Shown one piece after another: positions 10,330-22,049 of a stretch of 64,000 nucleotides of DNA. A program made the translations under genes and the position numbers. The notes under the pieces are model-generated. The model did no database searches, was not told the DNA's origin, and worked only from the letters and a program-made list of their open reading frames with translations. The stretch comes from Paulownia fortunei (lineage: Eukaryota > Streptophyta > Magnoliopsida > Lamiales > Paulowniaceae). Position 1 is the first letter of the stretch. Every line of letters starts with the position of its first letter. The stretch spans positions 3,260,275-3,324,274 of the forward strand of contig CM033120.1 of assembly GCA_019321725.1 (NCBI GenBank), written 5' to 3'.

Positions 10330-11080
10330 TCTTTCATGTGTGCTTCTGTGGATGTTGATGAGCCAGCTACTTATGAAGATGCTGTGACTTCTCCAAATGC
10401 AAATAAGTAGATAACTATTATGGAAGAGGAGTTGAGCTCAATGGCTAAGAATCATGTTTGGGAGCTAGTCGATCTTCCGTCCAGACATAAGACCATTGGG
10501 AATAAGTAGGCTCTAAAGGTCAAGCGCAAGGCAGATAGATCGATTGAGAAGTATAAAGCTCAACTTGTAGCGACGGGTTATACCCAAATGGAGGGTATAA
10601 ATTATGAAGAGACATTCTCCCTGGTGGTGAGGTTTATCTCTATTCGCCTGAAATTAACCATTGTCACCCACCTAGATCTATAATTATTCTAGATGGACGT
10701 TAAGACAACATTTCTCAATGGAGAACTGGACGAAGAGATATGGAAAAATCTATGGGATTTTTGGAAATGGGACAAGAGCGCAAAGTATGCCGCTTGAAAC
10801 ATTCCATTTATGTATTGAAACAGTCATCCAAATAGTGGTACAATCGATTTCATCGAGCCATCACCATGATAGGATTTACGATGGTCGAGGAAAACCACTT
10901 TGTATATGTCAAGAGAAGTGGGAGGAGTTTCTTAATGTTCTCATTGTATGTGGATGACATTTTGTTTGTTGGATATGACATGGAGATGATTGTCGCCACT
11001 CAGAAGTGGTTATCCTCTACTTTTGAGATGGACATGGGAGAAGCTGAATACTTATTTGGTGTTAAGATACTCTAGGATCA
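10330..11080 (+). pseudogene. Copia B reverse transcriptase
   Basis: The RVT_2-type domain starts with EPATYEDAVTSPNANK and MEEELSSMAKNHVWELVDLP. It includes KYKAQLVATGYTQMEGINYE and MDVKTTFLNGELDEEIW in the finger and palm region, then the catalytic segment FSLYVDDILFVGYDMEMIV with an intact YVDD box (about 10944-10956). It ends MGEAEYLFGVKIL. Several stops and at least two frameshifts separate these blocks. Confidence 0.88.
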
Positions 11081-11224
11081 TTCTACAAAACTTTTGAGTT
11101 TGTCTTAAGAGACTTATATCAAGAGGATTATTGAATGATTCTGTATGCATAATGCTAATTGTGTTAACACACCCATAAACAATAATTATGTTCTTAGCAA
11201 ATAATTATGCCCTAAGATAGAAGA

Positions 11225-11905
11225 AAAAATGGAACGTATGGCTAAGGTTCCATATGCGAGCGTAGTAGGGAGTCTGATAAATGCAATAATTTATACTCAA
11301 TCAGACTTGTGCTTTGCAGTTGGAATGGTGATCAGATATCAAAGTAATCCTAGATGCGACCATTAGGTTGTGGTAAAAAAGATACTTAGATATTTAAAGG
11401 GGACAAATGACCTCGCTTTGTGCTACCATGGAGTTAGTTTAAAGCTGATTAGATATAGTGATGCTGATGGATCAGCAGACAAAGATAAGAGAAAATCCAT
11501 ATCAGGATATGAGTTCTTATTGGGAGGTACTGTTATCACTTGGTGTAGTAAGAATTAGCCTTATATCTCTTTATCCATCATAGAAGTTGAGTACATTGCT
11601 TGTACATTAGCAATCCAAGAGGCTATCTGGTTGAGGAGATTCTTCAAAGTCTATGCATTGCGGCGTATGTTGACGATGCAGTTGTTGTCTATTATGATAA
11701 CATAGCTGCACTAGCATATGCTAAGGACCCCAAGTATCATAGGAGGACCAAGCATATTCACACTAGATATCACTTTATTCGATAGAGCATTGTGCAAGGT
11801 CAAGTAGTTCTCAGGTATATTCCTATTAGTGACATGGTCGTTGATCCTTTTACTATGCCTTTGCGAAGAGATGTGCTCTAAAGGCATGTTAGTAGTATGG
11901 GACTT
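11225..11905 (+). pseudogene. Copia B RNase H
   Basis: Recognisable parts are VKKILRYLKGTNDLALCYHG, YSDADGSADKDKRKSISGY, LLGGTVITWCSKN and then, after a stop, a decayed IEVEYIA segment and a downstream tRNA-primer-cleavage region in shifted frames. It would degrade the RNA strand during cDNA synthesis. Confidence 0.85.
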
Positions 11906-12976
11906 CATAGGATTTGAGTTTATGGGTCTGTATGAATATTTTTGTTGATTAATGAGACTTTTGTTCTTGTTAATTTGTTAGTGTACTGTGTCTATTATGA
12001 TATATGTGATGTCACCAGACTTAGATTGACCCATTCACACGGGCAATCACCCTAGCGCTTTGATAACAAGTAGGATGAGACTCATAGATCATGTTTGCAC
12101 CATTAGGAGAGGCACGAATGATCGCCTTGGCACTTGGAATAGCGAGGAATATCAAGGTTTAATTTATAGTCGCCTTAGCATGAGGCCAAGATGAGATCAT
12201 ACTTGATCAATTCTGAAGCATGTCTAAACTTCATAAAAGCCTGTCTGGAGTCGAATGTGTAAACTACTGAATGATACTTTGGAGAGTGACTTCTGGTTGA
12301 ATGCAGGTCAGACACTTGGATAGCGACTCAACTAAGATTCGTATAATGTTAAGAGCGTGACATGCCTAAATTATGTGGGAGCTCCATCACAGCATATATT
12401 CATACTACATATGCTTTGAGATGACATCATAAACGGAGTGACTGAATGAATCCCTGCTTCATTATTGTGTAAGTTTTTCGTACCTTTTGGGACTCTGGAC
12501 CATGTCATGAAATGTAAGATTGATGACACTACTTTAGTATGTATCCGATGGCCACGTTTGATTTGATCTATTGAAGCATGACTAAGAAAGCTATTAGGAC
12601 CAAGCTAATTGACATGAAAGACCAAGAAAAAGCTAAGTTGGTAATGCATTTTTATTCTATGGCTCATAGGCTGGCCGACTAAGTCAAAAATATGTTTGAC
12701 ATAGTCATGAGCATAGATACATAGCTGAAAGAGTCAGCATGCTCTACTCATTATAGAGGGATCATAGATGCTTGATCTGGTGCAATCACATAGTTTAGGG
12801 TACATAGCGAGTTTTGAGTTGTAAAGTTATGTTAGTTAGGTGATGACTTAATATAACTCCTCACTTGTTCCTTTCTTGCTTGGTCGCATACCTTCCCCGT
12901 ATGAAAGAAGGACATGAGATGAGAATTATGGGGATGTAATTTGAATGAGTCGAGTCAAATAAGTATGAGTGGAAGA
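11906..12976 (+). other. Copia B 3' untranslated region and purine tract
   Basis: About 1 kb between RNase H and the 3' LTR with no supported frame. AGTATGAGTGGAAGA immediately before 12977 resembles the usual Copia plus-strand primer (AAGTGGGAGAT), which is partly decayed. Confidence 0.6.
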
Positions 12977-13382
12977 TATTGGTGCATTTTTGAATTGCAT
13001 CCATATTTGTGATAACTTGGAGTCCCATTTTGATAAGTATGATGGTTATTAAGAACCTCTCCTAATTAGACTACAAGTATGATAACGATAGAGATAATCT
13101 TTTTGTTATCTTTGACATAGACTATAAGATATCACAATGAGACTTACTCACATTTATATTTTCTCTCTGCGTTTGTTCTTGGATTATCACTAAAACTTAA
13201 GGTGTATAGATAAAATTAGTGAATGCTTTAGTAGTATTCACTGGAGCGAGAAGGACCTGGTTCTATTTGGCAGGCTTATAAGTGAGTTGTTCATCAAGAG
13301 TGAATCAAACAAATTTTTCACTGCTGAGGTGACATTGATTTAATTATTATTAGTTGTCTATATGCGATTATAATTGCTTACA
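12977..13382 (+). repeat. Copia B 3' LTR
   Basis: A 406-bp partner of the 5' LTR, starting TATTGGTGCATTTTTG and ending TGCTTACA, followed by target duplication CCTAC. Substitutions and small indels against the 5' LTR are frequent, which indicates an old insertion. Confidence 0.92.
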
Positions 13383-13599
13383 CCTACAAATAGAAGAGGT
13401 GAAGTTTTATTAGTTGATGTTTAGCCCATTTCAATGGTACATCACTTTCTTATTTTTTCATCAGAACTCTACTCCTACCATTGACTGTTGTACAACTTAA
13501 AAAGATCATGTTTTTTCTTCCCATCTTCTGAATTAATTGTTATATAAATAAACTTTTATTATAGGACAACTTTATCTAGGGATTATCATGTGCTAATAC
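13383..13599 (+). repeat. Tat-type Gypsy G: LTR, second segment
   Basis: Continues the LTR interrupted at 6660 and matches 33604-33845 (TACAAATAGAAGAGGTGAAG, GGTACATCACTTTCT, TAGGACAACTTTA). It is only about 217 bp long before Copia E begins at 13600. Confidence 0.85.
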
Positions 13600-14239
13600 T
13601 ATTAGAAATAATTTTATTAAATAAAAAAGTTCCCGATCAAATCAGATGCAACGAAAAGACGTGGTATCAGACATAATAGAAATTTTTTTAAAATTAATGC
13701 AGTTGTATAACTATGTAATTTTAATCAATTCTACATAATATAAAAATTATATTTAAGAGAGTTTCAAAAAATATAACCTAATAGAAAAAAAACTAATTCT
13801 TTTACTTGTGATGCTTTTAGAATCTTCAAGCATTCCTTATCAATCTTCAATCTAATTGAATTAGACACCAAGGTCTTCCAATCCAATCTTCCACACCAAT
13901 GGGAATGAGTGGGCATTTTTAATACTAAATTAAATTATATTGTATAAATTATCTTGTAATATTTTCAACTCATGAAATCACAAGATTGGACTTAGAAGAA
14001 TGGAAGGAAAATATTTAGCAAAAAACTAGGAGATTTCTCTTGCTAAAAAATGTGTTGTATGAGAGAGAAATGGAGAGGTTCTCTTTTATAGATGTTGAAT
14101 CCTAATTCTCTATTCCTCTTTTATCTCTGATTGGAAGATAACTACATCTTTTAGGAAAGTTATCTTTATCTTTCTTTTTGTATTTATTTATAATTCATAG
14201 TTGTATAACACTTATAAATATCAAAAATAAATATCTCAT
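13600..14239 (-). repeat. Copia E 3' LTR, distal part
   Basis: Aligns with 24335-24975 over its whole length (for example GTGATGCTT, AGACACCAAGGTCTTC, GGGAATGAGTG, AAAAACTAGGAGATTTCTCTT). It breaks at 14239 where the nested element F starts. Confidence 0.92.
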
Positions 14240-14656
14240 TTATGTGGTATCACTCCTCTTCTCTAAACTCCTAGTTGGAAGTCAACGACAATGTGGGTTA
14301 CTGCCTATTTCACAAAAAAATGTTAGGGGTGTTGGGAGTTGACTCGATGAAAACCTTCTGATGCTCAAGTTAGTTTTAGAGCAAGTCAATGAAAACTAGA
14401 TAACTTGAGAGTAGCTAAGTGTGTAGTTGATTTTGTACCTTTTCATAATAAAGGTTGGGGGTATTTATAGTGTTGATGTGAGGGATTTTGTGGGTTTGGG
14501 CCTTATGGCCTCAGTGGGTTTAGCCTAAGTATTATAGTCCAATTTATCTATTATCTTATGGACCCAGTAAACTTGGCCTATTGGGTCTTGTATTTATTTT
14601 GGCCTATAATCCAGGTAAATCTCTTGGCCCTATTTTGGGCTCATGGCCCATCATAA
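14240..14656 (-). repeat. Element F 3' LTR
   Basis: Matches 18024-18450. Shared words include CCTAGTTGGAAGTCAAC, GCTCAAGT(T/C)A, GTATTTATAGTGTTGATGTG (TATA region when read on the minus strand) and GGCCTCAGTGG. A purine-rich stretch on the minus strand lies just above 14656. Confidence 0.9.
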
Positions 14657-16690
14657 ACCTTCTACTCTCGGGCAAACCTCCCATAGGGAGGGTTGGTCGA
14701 GCGTAGAGAGTATTGGAGCAGGTCATTTCTTTGTATGAGTAGCTTGTAGCTGCATTCCTTGTATTTGGAGTTAGCCCATCTTGATTTCTATGTAGGGAAA
14801 TGACTGTATTTAGTGGGGACCATCTCTTTTGGAGAGATAGAGTCACAAGCTAATGTATGTGTTGGTCATCGGATCTATTGAAAAATCATCTGTTTTCTAT
14901 CCTCTTTTTTTGTGGTTAAGTTCTTTTTTGAGGTTATATCAAGCACCTTCAATATGCAACAAAACTTTGGAAATCAAGAAGCTCATCTTGCCACTTGCTC
15001 CAACACCTGCCAAGCTCGCTACAACCGCCTCGTGTGCCCGCTCGTCTATTATAGCTTGAGATTTTTGCTCGAGCTGCATGTTGTTTGCTATTACAGCTCA
15101 AGCAAGATGTTCGAGCTGCCCATCACATCCCTTAGTAGCTTGAGCTAAACTGCTCGAGCTACTTATCACCGTCTTTTACAGCTTGAGCCTTCTATTTGAG
15201 CTACCCGTCACCACTATCTACCCATTGCTAAGTATTGCAACTCGAGCACATAGCTCAAGCTACCTAAGTCAAGCAGCATAAGTGTTGTCATGTCGATAGC
15301 ATCATGCCAAGCGATGTTGTGTCGTCGAGTGTAGTTATGTCGTCAAGTTGAGCACGATGTATCTGATGCTGTTACTAGGTGCACATGCACTACCATTGCC
15401 TGTTGTTATCTTCATGTCCCCTCCATGTATGATTACTACGTCTAGCCAAAGGGTTAGTTTGAGTCGTTGTTGAGTCCAATGACTTAGATAGATTTTTTAT
15501 CCGAGACACAAAGGTCATTCGCTCTTTATCCAATTATGGGAGAGAGTTAGTTGAGTTGGGTGAGAAGGTTAGCTCTTCAGGACCATCACCATCATCGGAG
15601 TCTAGTAAGTCTAAAAGTAAGGACATTATTTTTTCTTTTTGAGGTCGCGTCGGGTGATCCCACCACTCATAATCACAATATGGACGTCATGGTATACCAC
15701 ACATGTTAATATGTTGATGGTCTCATATTACTTGGTCATTTTTCTTTGTTGCCTACATCTTTACAATACCTTGTGCTTGCCTTTATTCTAAGAGATCGTG
15801 GGGAGGGACTCCCCTGAAGCGTCGGCTATGGTGGCAGGTAACTATAATGTTATTGATATTATTAGCTTTGATGATGGCAATATCATTGTAGAGGAAATCG
15901 ATGCAAATAATTCCACCACTTTTTTTGCTCAGTATAGACAAGCTTTTGATGGACTTGGGATTTTTTTTAGTCCGTGCTATTATCTTTTGTAGGAGCATTT
16001 TCTTTACTTATGTATAAACATTTTTTGCTTTTGTTGGTGGACTTGGCTATTTTCAATTAAATTCTTTACATGAGCCTAAGCTCAGTCGTTGATTCAATAT
16101 ATGATTGTTTTTGCTTATGTTGAGGTTATACCTCTTAGACTTCTTGTCACTAGGTATAATGATTATTGCTTTATAATACTTATGATGGAAAAAGTATGGG
16201 AGTCGGGAGGACTCCTCAAATATGGAGGTAGGTATGACCTTTCGAGTAGGGTAGCTGGTATGGGTTATCAAATGTGGAGGTCAGTAAGGCTACTTAGTTA
16301 GAAGAGCCGATATGGCTCTTTGAGTGTGTTGTCTCGAGGGGATTCATTTTGATTGCTTGGGGCTAAGTGTACTTTAACCTCAAGGGGCATCAGGATATCT
16401 AGGGATGTATTTTACTTTTGGCCTCAAGGGAAGCTGAGTTATGGGATTCTAGGGTCGAGTTGCTCAGGCTCATGAGTAACCTCAAGAGAATCTCATCAAA
16501 CTTTCGAGGTCATGACATTGTTTGAGCTTGATTATACATAAGTAGGTTGTAAGTGCACAAAGATAGTAGAATATCAAGAAATTAATTGTGTTGATGGAGA
16601 AATAAGTTTACAAGTAAAGTAAATTGCTACCTCTTGGGGCATGATAATATAGATCTAAACAAGCTTCCTAAAAATAAAACCACTAGCCTT
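14657..16690 (-). other. Element F internal region without coding evidence
   Basis: About 2 kb between the 3' LTR and gag. Short frames exist on both strands but none resembles a known domain. It contains the degenerate tandem repeat at 15051-15272. In a complete Tat element protease, RT, RNase H and integrase would lie here. None is detectable. Confidence 0.6.
15051..15272. repeat. Degenerate 41-44 bp tandem repeat in element F
   Basis: At least four units beginning about 15051, 15093, 15134 and 15178, each built from an AGCTTGAG or AGCTCAAG word followed about 15 bp later by (C/T)TCGAGCT(G/A) or a decayed form. A fifth, weaker unit follows to about 15272. Confidence 0.7.
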
Positions 16691-17720
16691 TCCCAGACAT
16701 GATGCAGAAGAAAAACTAAGTATTTTTATGCCTGCACTATTAGCAAACTTTGCCCACAAAGCTTTAGGTGATGACTTCCATCACTCCCGCTGCTGGGAAG
16801 TTATCATCGTCGTGCCTTCTCTTACCTTCGACAGGATGCTCTCAAGATAAGTTGTATGGTCTTGGGGCGTTAAGCTTCGAGTGATGGTGGTTATATTTAA
16901 ATTTATCAACATACTCCGTCAGATAGCCTCATCGAATGAGCCTCTTGACCTCATTCCTCAAGTGGTGGCACTTTTCTATCGTATGCCCATAGTCCTGATA
17001 GAAGTAAGAGTACTTGTCATATTTTATCTGGTTGGGATTCTCTCTCATCGGTTGGGGTGGTTGAACCTACCTCTAATGCTCAGTAACCACCAATATTTAA
17101 AATAGACTAGTGTTGAGGTGGGCAATGGGGTGTGTGAAATTGGTATAACCAGATGGGGGTATATTTTGCCTCTTTTTCTTTTTCCTCCACTCAACTTTGT
17201 CTTCTTTCTTTTGCTTTCTCTTTCCAGAAACACTTACCCCACTGTCTCCTCTATCTAGACATACTTCTCTACTCGAGTTAAGAGCTCTTCCAAGGTAGTG
17301 GGCGGTCTCCTTGCAATGGACTCTTTAAAATTTCTATGATGGAGGTTTTACTGCATAATGCTAGCTAGTAGCTCTTATTCACATAGGGGACCTTATGAAC
17401 TATTTTCATGAAATGTTACACATATTCATGGAGCGGCTCCCCATCCCTTTAGATGACTTTGAATAGGAATACTGCAGTCTTTGTGTACTTGTGATTGATA
17501 GAGAATTAATGTAAGAAAATTTGAGTTAATTGCTCAAAGATGGTCATGTTTCTGGCAGGTAATTGGTTGAACTATGTCAAGTCGTGTTTGAGGAGAGTGG
17601 TATGGAAAATCTTGCAATATGAAAAGTTACTCAAATTGTACAGGTCTGCTTTGGTGTAAACTTGTCAAGGTGATGTGGATCACCAATTCCATCAAACTTG
17701 GTGAGGTTGGCTATCTTGAT
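16691..17720 (-). pseudogene. Element F gag (Tat-type Gypsy)
   Basis: Minus-strand frames, much interrupted, show the Tat gag layout: an N-terminal retrotransposon gag part near 17550-17300, then VEKYV near 17260, a basic SKRKKTKLSGGKRKRGK linker near 17200-17150, and a distal part with a Cys-His segment (YFYQDYGH... then EKCHHLRNEV) near 17000-16930. It continues LTEYVDKFKY and VEGKRRHDDNFPAAGVMEVI at about 16900-16780. Gag would form the particle. A gag-only element could supply its own particle protein yet need enzymes from another element. No single frame is open for long. Confidence 0.75.
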
Positions 17721-18003
17721 TCCAGTCGATAGGGACTTAGTCAAGATGGCAGTGGAGAACGGGCTTCACTTGGGGGGGTGTTATCGCCAATTGGGTAATC
17801 CTTCTTTTGGTTATGCGAGCCTGCTGGGTGAGTGGGTGCTATGCTACATGTCACCTTAATCTCCCCTTATTGCTTTGTAAAGTCTCCAGGTGGGGATGCG
17901 TGGTTGCTCGCATCCTCATGAGTACTAGCATCTCTATGCCTCATGTGTTGGCTGCTCTCACAACTCTGGATCTTGGCCGCATTTTCAATGACTCGACATG
18001 ACT

Positions 18004-18023
18004 TCCCACAGACGGTGCCAAAA
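18004..18023 (-). other. Primer-binding site, element F
   Basis: The minus strand reads TTTTGGCACCGTCTGTGGGA right after the LTR. This is the classical primer motif of Tat-lineage Gypsy elements and is unmutated in its core. Confidence 0.9.
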
Positions 18024-18450
18024 TAATATGGCATCACTCATTTTTTTGAAATTCCTAGTTGGAAGTCAACTGCAATGTGGGTCACTACTTGCGCACAAAA
18101 AGTCATTGTGGGTGCCAGGGGTTGAACCGACGAAGACCCTCCGACGCTCAAGTCATTTCTAGAGCAAATCAATGAAAACTAGAGAACTTGAGAGTAGTTA
18201 AATGCGTAATTAATTTTGTACCTTTTAATAATAAAGATTGGGGATATTTATAGTGTTGATGTGAGGGTTTTCATGGGTTTGGGTCGTATGGCCTCAGTGG
18301 ACTTAGCCTTAGCATTATAGCCCAATTTATCTGTTATTTTGGGGACCATATGAACTTAGCCTATCGAGTCTTGTATTTGTTTTGCCTTATAATTTAGGCA
18401 AATATATTGGACTAAGCCTCTTGGGTTTATTTTAGGCTCATATCTCATTA
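18024..18450 (-). repeat. Element F 5' LTR
   Basis: A 427-bp LTR starting TAATGAGATATGAGCC and ending GCCATATTA on the minus strand. It contains GACTTGAGCGTCGGAGGGTC, a signature of Tat LTRs, and a TATA-like TATAAATA near 18245. Confidence 0.9.
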
Positions 18451-18455
18451 CTCAT

Positions 18456-19444
18456 ATTTATTTACTACCTAATAATATCACATATTTCCAGTAATCTTTG
18501 ATATTTATGATTAACACCCAATTTAGGAAATAATTTTGTACAGTTACAAGTATAATTTAATTTATTGCATAAAATGCATTTAAGTGTTGATGAAGGTGGA
18601 TTGAGGGACCTATGGACCTATAATTGCAAAAGCTAATAAATTTGGATAATTAATTAAACTCTTTAAATAATTCATCCAATTACTTAATTTCATATTACTC
18701 CATTAAAAATTTAAAATCGCTGTCTTGCAATTATAAAATAATTTATCTATTATTCCTTGTCTACCGTTAAATCACTAATGAATAGTTAATTTATAACCAA
18801 GCTATAAGCGCTCTACTATTTAATTTTAGAATTAACTAATCATAAGAACCATTTTATTGCTTTCTACAAAAAGATATGGATTCCATATCTATAAGTTACA
18901 ATCCTGACTATCTATCCCAATATGATCTGAAAATGCAAGTGTTAAGGAATGCTAACAACAAACTTTTAACGAGCAAATCGAAGATTATATTGAAATAAAT
19001 AGGAGTCTATAACCACTTAGGATTAAGATTAACCCATATATGATCATCTATTCATGTTATTTGAATTTTCAAAAAACAACAAATCTATATGAAAATTTAA
19101 ATTATATTTTGTCGAGTCCCACAAAATCACATTATATAAACTGCATTATATGTCACCACATCTATAGTCCGGATAAGACCATTACATTCTTAATGTTAAT
19201 GGATCGTACTAATAATGATTTACTTAAAGATCCCAATCTTAATTAATTTCATTGACTAATTTAGTTTATTATTCATAATCTAAATTCTCTTGTATGTAAC
19301 ACTTATATACTAAGATTGGTTACATAAATAAATAGGGATTTTTTGATATTCATAGGCATACCAATATGCATATAAATAAGATATTATTTTATTAATTCAA
19401 AAATTAATATACTAATACTTGTTTTTAGGGCACTATCCTTAATA
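18456..19444 (-). repeat. Copia E 3' LTR, proximal part
   Basis: Resumes after element F and matches 24975-26069 (TTTATGATTAACACCCAATTTAGG, ATGGACCTATAATTGCAA, CCACTTAGGATTAAGAT, TTTTTTGATATTCATA). The 5' LTR has an extra stretch around 25260-25380 that this copy lacks. Confidence 0.9.
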
Positions 19445-19460
19445 ATCTCCCACTTGCCCT
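19445..19460 (-). other. Polypurine tract, Copia E
   Basis: The minus strand reads AGGGCAAGTGGGAGAT immediately before the 3' LTR, the standard Copia plus-strand priming site, intact. Confidence 0.88.
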
Positions 19461-19960
19461 AAAGTAGGTGAGACATGTCTCTCAGTCCTAATCCCAACAT
19501 ATGACTCTCAAATGTCTTAGCAAGTAACGTCTTGATGAATAGATCAGTGAGGTTATTTTCAAATGCTATCTTCATAACATTCATATCACCTTTATGTACT
19601 ATCTCTCTAAACATATAGCACTTTCTTTCTATATATTTTCCTCTCATGACATCTTGGTTCTTTTGAATTAGTCAGTGCTCCACTTTTGTCACAATACAAC
19701 GTCAAAAGCTTATCCATGTTCGGAACAACTTCTACATTAGTAAAGAACTTCTTGAGCCATACTTCTTCCTTAACTGCTTCACAAGCAACTATATATTCAG
19801 CTTTCATAGTTGAATCAACAATGCTGGATTGCTTAACACTTCTCCATACTATCGGTCTGCCACCAAGAGTGAACACTAATCCAAAAGTAGACTTTCGACT
19901 ATCCCTATCTGATTGGAATTCGAAATTAGTATATGCAATAGGATTCCAGTCTCCCACCTA
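19459..19960 (-). pseudogene. Copia E RNase H
   Basis: Two overlapping minus-strand frames cover the domain: FQSDRDSRKSTFGLVFTLGG, SIVDSTMKAEYIVACEAVKE, LTLYCDKSGALTNSKEPRCH, then after a frameshift RGKYIERKCYMFREIVHKGD, a NNLTDLFIKTL segment and FESHMLGLGLR near the purine tract. The catalytic Asp and Glu positions are recognisable. Confidence 0.9.
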
Positions 19961-19987
19961 AGTAAACAAGCATATAGTTTCTTGTTC

Positions 19988-20765
19988 TCATAAGACACTT
20001 AAGAATATATTCTTCACCGCTACCCAGTGATCTAATCCTGAATTTGACTGGAAATGACTGTTTATCCTTATCGCATAGCAAATATCGGACCTTGTACACA
20101 ACATGGCGTACATAAGGTTGCCTACTGTAGAGGTATAGGAACTCGTCTCATATTTTTCTCTTCTTGTAGTGTCTTGGGACACTCCTCCTTGGAGAGGGCG
20201 ATTCCATATCAAGTTGGAAAGTAACCCTCACATGAACAGATATATCAATAAAATGCTTAAGATGGTGCCAACATTTTATTTTTGCAATCTCAAATAATCT
20301 GAATCCCAAGAAAATAATTTTCTTCTCCCAAAACCTTCATTTGGAATTGCTTGGCTAGCCAAATTTTGATATTAGATAATATTTCTACATCATTCCCCAA
20401 TGAATAGAATATTATCCACATAAAGTACCAAAAAGACCACCTTCTTGTCTTTGATGTACTTGTATATATAAGGTTCATCAATATTTTAATCGAAACCATA
20501 AAACTTAATTGTCTCATCAAATCTTCGATTTCATGATTTAGAGGCTTGCTATAGTCCATAAATGACCTAAGCAACTTGCAGACTTTTTGCTCTTGGCCTT
20601 ATGCTATAAAACCTTCTAGCTGCTGCATATAGATGTCTTCCTCAAGATAGTCATTCCGAAAGGTTGTCTTAACATCTATTTGCCGAGTTGGTGGTCCTTC
20701 GGATATGTTGTCCAACAACTCTTGTTGGTTGCGGTCTAATCTCACTAGAAAGTAACTCGTCTACT
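19988..20765 (-). pseudogene. Copia E reverse transcriptase
   Basis: The C-terminal end is seen as YTSTVGNLMYAMLCTRSDIC and QSNSGLDHWVAVKNIFL (20200-19990). The palm is seen as SFWYFMWIIFYSLGNDVEIL, where the YVDD box is damaged to YFMWII, and as WLAKQFQMKVLGEENYFLG (20470-20290). Upstream blocks near 20580-20760 are heavily shifted. Confidence 0.88.
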
Positions 20766-20779
20766 ACAACTTTCCTGCA

Positions 20780-21660
20780 AAGTTTAAAATTTGTCATACA
20801 ATATTTTCAAGAAAGGTGATATTTGTTGACGTATAATATTCTTATCTGGAGGATTATAAAACAACCTTCTCTTGTACCTTTGAGGTATCCCATAAATAGA
20901 CACACTTCTAATTGTGGTTACAACTTTTTAGTTTATCCTTTAAGCACAAGCATTGAACACCCCCCATATGTGAAAATGACAAAAAGTAAGTTTACTGCCA
21001 TTCCACAAATCTAAGGATGCCTTTTGAATAAACTTGGATAGTACTACATTTAATATATACACCACAGTTTGTAGTGTATAACCCTAAAATAAATTTAGCA
21101 ATGAAGAGTAGCTCATCATGGACCTCACCATATTAGGTAAAGACTAGTTTCTCCTCTCAACAACACCATTTTGCTGAGGAGTTCTAGCTACTGTGAGTTG
21201 GTGAAAAATACCATGCTCTAGCTTATAGTCTTTGAACTCAGTATTAACATAATCACCTCCTCGATCTAATCTTAGAGTCTTTAAATATTTACCCAATTTT
21301 CGTTTGGCTTCTGTTTGAAATTCTTTCAAAAAGTTTCAAACTTCCTTTACATTGGCAAACAAAGTCATATCTTGAATAATAATCAATAAATCTGACAAAC
21401 TATTCATAACCACCTCTAGCTTGTATGGTCATTGGACCACAAACATCATTATGTGCAAGTTCAAGTAGTTCTTTGGCCCTATTATCGTTTATAGTGAAAT
21501 GTCTCTTAGTCATTTTACTGTTTAAACAAGATTCACAAATAGGATGAGTGCAACTTTTAGCTCTCTTAAAGGACCATCCTTTACTAAACTGTCTATCCTA
21601 TCTAAATTAATATGCCCTAACCTTGGATGCCAAATGTATGTTTTATCTGCTTTAAATAAT
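20780..21660 (-). pseudogene. Copia E integrase
   Basis: The zinc region reads WHPRLGHINLDRIDSLVKDG then CESCLNSKMTKRHF (about 21640-21510). The core includes DVCGPMTIQARGGYE and FIDYYSRYDFV, then FQTEAKRKLGKYLKTLRLDR and ARTPQQNGVVERRN in an open stretch (21329-21144). A C-terminal block YGIPQRYKRRLFYNPPDKN lies near 20880. It is disrupted by stops and frameshifts between these blocks. Confidence 0.88.
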
Positions 21661-21677
21661 TTGACATTAAGTAGTGG

Positions 21678-22049
21678 TTATTCATTGGGCTTCACCACAT
21701 AAAGTCCCTTTTCTATATTTGCATGACAAATTTCTAAACCATTTCTAGAAATAATAATCTCATTACTATAAAAAGAAATACCAAATAAATGTTCTTGCAA
21801 CTTCGAAACAGAAATTAAATTTTTATGAAAACCAAGAATGAAATAAACATTATTCAAAACTAAATATTTATTCCTAAAAACTTGATGAAAGTCTCCTACT
21901 CTTTTTGGCAAAACCAAGACCATATTGCCAACTCTCACCATGAATGTCTTTTTAGCAAGATCCTTAGAAGAATTAAGTTTCTGCAGAGAAGAACAAATAT
22001 TATTAGTGACTCCTAAATCAACTATCCAGGATGATAAATCATTTTCCAC
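21678..22049 (-). pseudogene. Copia E protease
   Basis: A 123-codon frame: SSWIVDLGVTNNICSSLQKL (active site D-L-G in place of D-S-G), FMVRVGNMVLVLPKRVGDF, LNNVYFILGFHKNLISVSKL, then HLFGISFYSNEIIISRNGLE and GLYVVKP, which leads into the pre-integrase. The length fits a complete Copia protease module. The DSG to DLG change would be expected to weaken or abolish activity. Confidence 0.9.

Larger units (their letters stand above)
6661..13382 (+). mobile_element. Copia element B, full length with target duplication
   Basis: A complete but decayed Copia element: 5' LTR 6661-7108, tRNA-Met primer site, leader, gag, protease, integrase, RT, RNase H, purine-rich tract (AGTGGAAGA) and 3' LTR 12977-13382. 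The domain order protease-integrase-RT-RNase H is diagnostic of Copia. CCTAC occurs on both sides (6656-6660 and 13383-13387). The unoccupied site is readable in the paralogue at 33602-33610 (AACCTACAAATGG). All coding regions contain stops and frameshifts, so the element is not autonomous now. Confidence 0.92.
14240..18450 (-). mobile_element. Element F: gag-only Tat-type Gypsy nested in Copia E LTR
   Basis: A 4.2-kb minus-strand element with direct LTRs (18024-18450 and 14240-14656). It has a Tat-type primer site beside the 5' LTR, a gag remnant, and no trace of protease, RT or integrase in the remaining internal sequence. CTCAT flanks it exactly (14235-14239 and 18451-18455), and the undisturbed LTR sequence is visible at 24967-24990. 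Its size and content suit a non-autonomous derivative mobilised by a related full element. Confidence 0.88.
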
